Below are positions 43,383 to 46,823 of a stretch of 46,823 nt of DNA, in pieces. A program made the translations under genes and the position numbers. The number at the start of each line of letters is the position of its first letter. Positions within the stretch are counted from its first letter, which is position 1. The notes under the pieces were generated by a model that was given only the letters and a program-made list of their open reading frames with translations, was not told the DNA's origin and made no database searches. This DNA comes from Leidyana gryllorum EB-2025a. Its lineage: Eukaryota; Apicomplexa. The stretch spans positions 1 through 46,823 of the forward strand of contig JBLWGC010000226.1 of the NCBI GenBank assembly GCA_048772705.1. The letters are read 5' to 3'.

Positions 43383-43546
43383 ATGGATAAGCTTCGGTCA
43401 TCTCGATACTGGTTGGGTGAAAGGAGTATTTGATCTCAAAACCTCCCCCAAACCGTTGTTAAAAGTGCAGCGAGTAAGACATGTCGCTGGCAACCTCGGG
43501 GCGGCACGGACGCGGCGCATTCTGATACTCGATGTGACGACCTCTT

Positions 43547-43616
43547 TGCCTCGCCGGCGGATCGAACACGGAACTTCCAAGTCTTGTCTAGCGCTCTCTA
43601 ACTGAGCTTCCTGCGC
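43547..43616 (-). pseudogene. tRNA-Phe relic
   Basis: GCTCAGTTAGAGAGCGC and CGTGTTCGATCCG match Phe. The anticodon arm (TAGACAAGACTTGG) has lost GAA. Confidence 0.55.
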
Positions 43617-43726
43617 GCGAGAAAGTCATGGAGCGCGGTGAAGATGAGTGACCCACCGCATGTGCGAGCCAGTCTTGCCAAACCGTATGTGAAGCCGCTG
43701 GCCGCAAAATGCCGAGCTCGACAGAT

Positions 43727-43750
43727 GGCAACTGGCCCGAGTGCTCAAGG
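43727..43750 (+). pseudogene. tRNA-Ser 5' fragment
   Basis: GGCAACTGGCCCGAGTGCTC is the Ser acceptor and D-arm start, preceded by the usual Ser upstream spacer (GCCGCAAAATGCC). Confidence 0.45.
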
Positions 43751-43892
43751 TCTGAGTATGCACGCGGTCGGCCTCAATGTGGCGCCTGACTTTGCCAGCC
43801 TGTAACCCTGCACACCCCATAGCATTTAGTGGTTCTTGACATGTTATGACCAGTCTGCCGACTCTACCAGCAATTTGCACCACCGATCAGTC

Positions 43893-43964
43893 GGCTGTTT
43901 GGTCTAGTGGTATGATCCTTCCTTAGGGTGGAAGGAGTCCTGGGTTCGATTCCCAGAACAGCCC
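43893..43964 (+). tRNA. tRNA-Pro(AGG)
   Basis: Complete 72-nt gene, CTTCC-TTAGGGT-GGAAG. Confidence 0.95.
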
Positions 43965-44169
43965 TCTTGGTCGTCGGTTACCCGACGGGACAAGTTGCCC
44001 TCAGAACCAGCACAGCCACCTCGTTGGTCCACCTCCGTAGGGCAGTCACGGCAACTAACATCTAGAGAATCGCATTTCGGCTAAGTCGACGACCTTGGAA
44101 AGGGGTTCCAAGAGCACAAACGCATCTTTCAGGTGAGCATCACGAAATCTAGAGCGGAAGACGACCTAT

Positions 44170-44241
44170 CTCCGAGACCAGGAATCAAACCCGGGTCTTC
44201 CGCGTGACAGGCGGAAATACTAGCCACTACACTATCTCGGC
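44170..44241 (-). tRNA. tRNA-Asp(GTC), B box changed
   Basis: Loop CTGTCAC. T-loop TTTGATT for TTCGATT loses C56, and position 1 is G. A box TGTAGTGG. 72 nt. Confidence 0.8.
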
Positions 44242-44374
44242 CGCTCTGAACACGCCGGCCTCCAACCCAAAAGGTTCTTCCATTTTGTTGTGCAGACCCG
44301 TCGCATTTTGTTGATTCTCAACATAGTATGATCACTCTGGCGACTGTGCTCACCGGGTTGCACGACCGACAGGC

Positions 44375-44445
44375 GGCTGTCGGTCTAGTGGTATGATTCT
44401 TCATTCGGGTGCAAGAAGTCCTGGGTTCGGTTCCCAGAACAGCCC
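44375..44445 (+). tRNA. tRNA-Pro(CGG), damaged
   Basis: Loop TTCGGGT. One base missing at positions 7-8 (GGCTGTCGG), stem CTTCA/GCAAG and T-loop TTCGGTT changed. 71 nt. Confidence 0.72.
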
Positions 44446-44526
44446 CGTTGGTCGTCGGTTGACCCGACGCTCCACCTCATCTCAAGATGGTACGGCTCTC
44501 ATCCGAAGCCTCAGCTCGGGCGCTCG

Positions 44527-44599
44527 TCCACTGTAGTACAAGTGGCTAGGATATGCGGATTTCACCCGCACGATCCGGGTTCAAGTCCCGGCAGTGGAA
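44527..44599 (+). tRNA. tRNA-Glu(TTC)
   Basis: Loop ATTTCAC keeps TTC with A32. A box AGTACAAGTGG. Acceptor and T-arm perfect. 73 nt. Confidence 0.89.
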
Positions 44600-44675
44600 G
44601 TCATTGAACTGCTCGAGCAAAGTGCTCCAGTAATCTCCGTCAATAGTGACTCTTTCGTTATCTCCGCCCTGTATT

Positions 44676-44747
44676 GCCTTCTTAGCTTAGGGGCAGAGCA
44701 TTCGCTTAGTAAGCGAAAGGCCGCCGGTTCGATTCCGGCAGAAGGCT
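44676..44747 (+). tRNA. tRNA-Thr(AGT)
   Basis: Complete 72-nt gene, loop TTAGTAA. Confidence 0.94.
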
Positions 44748-44804
44748 CGACTCCATCCACTGGGCACCTGCAAGCTTATCGCAAACTCCAATGATCGTAG
44801 CTGA

Positions 44805-44881
44805 GCCTCGTAGCTCAGCCATCAGAGGGTAAATCTCTTAGCCACGAAGCCGCAGGTTTGGAACCTGCCAGCACCTGAGGC
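44805..44881 (+). pseudogene. Asn-like tRNA relic
   Basis: GCCTCGTAGCTCAGCCATCAGAG, T-arm GCAGG-TTTGGAA-CCTGC; anticodon arm GTAAATCTCTTAGCC unfoldable. Confidence 0.5.
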
Positions 44882-44891
44882 ACCCATAGGG

Positions 44892-44963
44892 GGCTGTTTG
44901 GTCTAGTTATATGATTCTTCTTTCGGGTGGAAGAAGTCCTGGGTTCGATTCCCAGAACAGCCC
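44892..44963 (+). tRNA. tRNA-Pro(CGG)
   Basis: Loop TTCGGGT, T-arm and acceptor perfect. D-arm TAGTTATATG departs from the A box. 72 nt. Confidence 0.86.
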
Positions 44964-45038
44964 GCTTTGTTGTATCTTGACCCAACCTGCCTGACAGCAT
45001 GGTTCTGGGTTCGGGTGATTCTTCGGAGACAGTCGGGG

Positions 45039-45111
45039 GAGAGTGTAGCGCAGTCGGTAGCGCGTAGGTCTCATAATCCTGAAGTCGAGAGTTCGATCCT
45101 CTCCACTCCCA
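45039..45111 (+). tRNA. Elongator tRNA-Met(CAT)
   Basis: Loop CTCATAA, D- and T-arms as at 30708. Acceptor GAGAGTG against CACTCCC has one mismatch. 73 nt. Confidence 0.9.
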
Positions 45112-45155
45112 GGGTCGGAATCGAAATCGCCGACAAACTCATCATGCTATCGTTT

Positions 45156-45226
45156 TGCATCTGTCGGGAATCGCACACGGGTTATCTTGATGGCAGCGAG
45201 AGACTCTTCCACTAGACCACAGATGC
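45156..45226 (-). tRNA. tRNA-Gly(GCC), damaged
   Basis: Acceptor perfect and CTGCCAT loop gives GCC. T-loop TGCGATT loses the B box; anticodon stem TCTCG/CAAGA is weak. 71 nt, probably a pseudogene. Confidence 0.62.
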
Positions 45227-45293
45227 AGAACACGATCCTGTTGACTCTTGTACCTGGTGACAGCCATTCTTTATAAGTCTATCGATGCATCAA

Positions 45294-45365
45294 AGCCTTC
45301 AGCCGGAATCGAACCGGCGACTTCTCGCTTACGGAGCAAACGCTCTGCCCCTAAACTAAGAAGCC
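45294..45365 (-). tRNA. tRNA-Thr(CGT) with C33
   Basis: Loop TCCGTAA; stem TTTGC/GCGAG weak; acceptor GGCTTCT/TGAAGGC. Relative of 30959. 72 nt. Confidence 0.68.
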
Positions 45366-45441
45366 AATGGAAGCCGGAGATGACGAAACAATCGCTATTG
45401 ACGGAAATTAGTGGAGCACTTTGCTCGAGTAGTTCAATGAC

Positions 45442-45514
45442 TTCCACTGCCGGGACTTGAACCCGGATCGTGCGGGTGAAAGCCGCATATCCTAGCCACT
45501 TAGACTACAGTGGA
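45442..45514 (-). tRNA. tRNA-Glu(TTC)
   Basis: Complete 73-nt gene, loop CTTTCAC, all stems intact. Confidence 0.94.
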
Positions 45515-45595
45515 CGAGTGGTTGAGTTGGGGCTTCGGCCGAGAGCCGTACCCTCTTGATCTGAGGTGGAGCGTCGGGTCAACCGACAACCAACG

Positions 45596-45667
45596 GGGCT
45601 GTTCTGGGAATCGAACCCAGGACTTCTTCCACCCGAAGGAAGAATCATACCACTAGACCAAACAGCC
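45596..45667 (-). tRNA. tRNA-Pro(CGG)
   Basis: Complete 72-nt gene, mirror of 37570, with the second LTR immediately upstream of its 5' end. Confidence 0.95.
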
Positions 45668-45676
45668 GGCTGTCGG

Positions 45677-46490
45677 TGTTATTTGCCGTGCTCCCACTCT
45701 CCAGAACGATGGCTTGTCGTCCGAACCCTCCGTCCCGGGTATTCTGAAGGACATAGTTGGAAGAAATATTTCATGCATTGCGGACGAGCCGCACACGGAA
45801 AAGACAACACGAGGACTACCTGAGTCTTCCGGGGAAAAGACTTCTTGTATCCTGTTGTTGTAGAACTCTGACCGTCGCTCCTGTGTCCGTGTCCTCTCGC
45901 CGTCCGCTGCGACTCTACGCTGGCGTCGTCCAGCCTAGGGCTGTCCAACTGAGTAGTAGCTGTAGCCGTAGCGTCGAGCCAAAACCCCAATACCAGCTAG
46001 AGTCCGGACCCTAGTCGGGTCATCGAGGCGTACGTCCTGAGGGCGAGGTAGAGTACGCCGGGAGGTGACTGTAGGGCCAAGGGTCGTAGTCGGGACGGTA
46101 GCGTGTGGTAGCGGGCGTGTGTGTAGGTCGTAGTAGGGCACGGGCGTGGTAGTGGTAGCAGGGATTCCGTAGGTGATAGGTCGTCCCCCTTTTCAGAGGT
46201 ACTCCCTATATAAGTGCCAAATATGTAGGGAAGTATCTAGATGGATGTTCATCCCACTGGCGGAATCACATAGAGTCAGAATCCGGAACCCGATAGTGAG
46301 GCACCCGATAGTTATGGGACACACTCATAGGTTGAACGGGGACTCGGAGTCGAGCCTGCTGATCCACTCGCCCTACGACAGCACTACCACACTAAGCTTA
46401 GCTCTTCAGCTGATCAGTTCATGTTCTTGATCAGTTCATGTCGCTTGTGCTACCTTGAATCCGGTCGTACGCCCGACTGCGGATATAACA
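45677..46490. mobile_element. Solo LTR of an LTR retrotransposon (fossil), inverted copy
   Basis: The 814-bp reverse complement of 36747-37560, flanked by GTCGG (45672-45676 and 46491-46495), the complement of the CCGAC duplication at the other copy. The shared target duplication and flanks show one insertion later copied within the inverted segment. I noticed only a couple of single-base differences between the copies, so the copying is recent. Confidence 0.85.
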
Positions 46491-46574
46491 GTCGGTCGAG
46501 CAACCCGCTGAGGACAGTTGAGATAGTGGTCATACGGTGTTGAGAACAAAAAAATGCGATGGGGTCTGCACAAG

Positions 46575-46647
46575 GGGCGACTAGCTCAAATGGTAGAGCG
46601 CTCGCTTAGCATGCGAGGCGTACTGGGATTGATGTCCAGGTCGTCTA
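46575..46647 (+). tRNA. tRNA-Ala(AGC)
   Basis: Loop TTAGCAT, acceptor GGGCGAC/GTCGTCT with one wobble, T-loop ATTGATG. 73 nt. Mirror of 36591 and the intact relative of the deleted form at 877. Confidence 0.86.
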
Positions 46648-46751
46648 AACTCCGTAGTGCTGCAACTGCGGTATTTGACTACAGAGTTGAGAGCTATCCA
46701 GGGTGCCCCATAGCCCTTCTATAGACGTTGGCACCGCCGTATGTATGGAGG

Positions 46752-46823
46752 TTGCCTCAGAGCCCAGATCTCCGAATTTGTATTTGACAACCACACGCTC
46801 TGCCAACTAAGATACAAAAGCCA
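46752..46823 (-). pseudogene. tRNA-Asn-like relic at window edge
   Basis: GGCTTTTGTATCTTAGTTGGC and GTGTGGTTGTCAAATAC, as at 1044; the window ends at its start. Confidence 0.45.

Larger units (their letters stand above)
45290..46823. repeat. Inverted-repeat arm carrying a solo LTR (partner 36420-37940)
   Basis: Thr, Glu, Pro, LTR, Ala and Asn relic mirror 36420-37940. The Thr genes differ in anticodon (CGT here, AGT there), so gene identity has diverged or the arm end lies within Thr. Confidence 0.88.

Noticed and set aside
1-46823. Many short open reading frames of 60-210 codons on both strands.
   Set aside because: They are translations through tRNA genes: recurring peptides such as GSIPG, GIEPG, VRFP and NRTQ come from the B box GGTTCGATTCC read in different frames. 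Mirror copies repeat with the same module, and none has a recognisable domain.
1-46823. A bacterial, phage or plasmid tRNA array.
   Set aside because: No encoded CCA ends, eight A34 anticodons, eukaryotic initiator features, a tRNA-Tyr intron and an LTR element all point to a eukaryotic nucleus.
1-46823. A tRNA-derived SINE family.
   Set aside because: Units lack a shared non-tRNA body, poly-A or simple-repeat tails and individual target duplications; many isotypes keep full cloverleaves.
1-46823. CRISPR array or tandem satellite.
   Set aside because: Repeats are tRNA genes of different isotypes at irregular spacing and mixed strands, with no constant repeat-spacer period.
1-46823. A selenocysteine (TCA) or TTA suppressor tRNA.
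   Set aside because: I looked for TCA and TTA loops on paired stems and saw none.

Overview
The window is eukaryotic nuclear DNA packed almost end to end with tRNA genes. I count about 190 full-length or nearly full-length tRNA genes and roughly 115 truncated or decayed ones on both strands in 46.8 kb, and no convincing protein-coding gene. The genes have internal A and B boxes (TRGCNNAGTGG-like and GGTTCGATTCC-like), encode no 3' CCA, include A34 anticodons for Ala, Arg, Ile, Leu, Pro, Ser, Thr and Val, have an initiator tRNA with the eukaryotic GATCGAAAC T-loop, and have a 7-nt intron one base 3' of the anticodon in tRNA-Tyr. All of this is eukaryotic. Ala and Pro genes look more like plant or stramenopile versions than animal ones, but I cannot name the lineage. 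All 20 amino acids are represented; I saw no Val-TAC and no genuine Arg-CCT.

Layout: 1-6511 is a large imperfect palindrome (arms 1-2135 and 4377-6511) around a loop with Lys, Glu, Ser, Pro, Gly, Cys, Leu, Asp and His genes. 6442-9560 carries Gly-Glu-Thr-iMet-Pro-Leu, inverted again at 27508-28628, then a direct copy of the Leu-Tyr-Pro-Arg-His-Lys-Glu module first seen at 1500-2640. 9600-17300 is a mixed array (Ser, Asp, Ala, Asn, Ile, Val, Gln, Pro, iMet, Thr, Glu, His, Gly, Arg, Leu). 17400-25500 repeats Gly-Ser, Arg-Pro-Tyr, Cys-Gly and His-Gly-Thr-Arg-Ala-Leu-Asp-Val-Gln modules. 25690-31800 holds Ser-Ile-Lys-Ser-Thr, a direct duplication of Asp-Glu-Pro-Thr (26650 and 29080), the only intact Trp gene, and Lys/Asn/Ala/Pro/Met. 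31800-36700 holds Leu-TAA, Pro, iMet, Phe and Arg-CCG. 36747-37560 and 45677-46490 are two nearly identical solo LTRs in inverted orientation, each about 10 bp upstream of a tRNA-Pro gene and part of a larger inverted duplication. 37570-45667 between them is again tRNA array.

The genes do not form operons in the bacterial sense. Each should be an independent Pol III unit with internal promoters, but most lack a T4 run just downstream, so read-through is possible. Spacers travel with particular neighbours, so the array has grown by copying and inverting multi-gene modules. Copies then diverged: many have lost arms, some are fusions, and more than a dozen keep one isotype's body with another's anticodon, including a Gln-bodied gene with CTA and a Tyr/His pair that carry each other's anticodon 350 bp apart. 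No stretch over 300 bp lacks a tRNA gene or relic apart from the two LTRs; the other spacers are 20-200 bp and show no recognisable gene.
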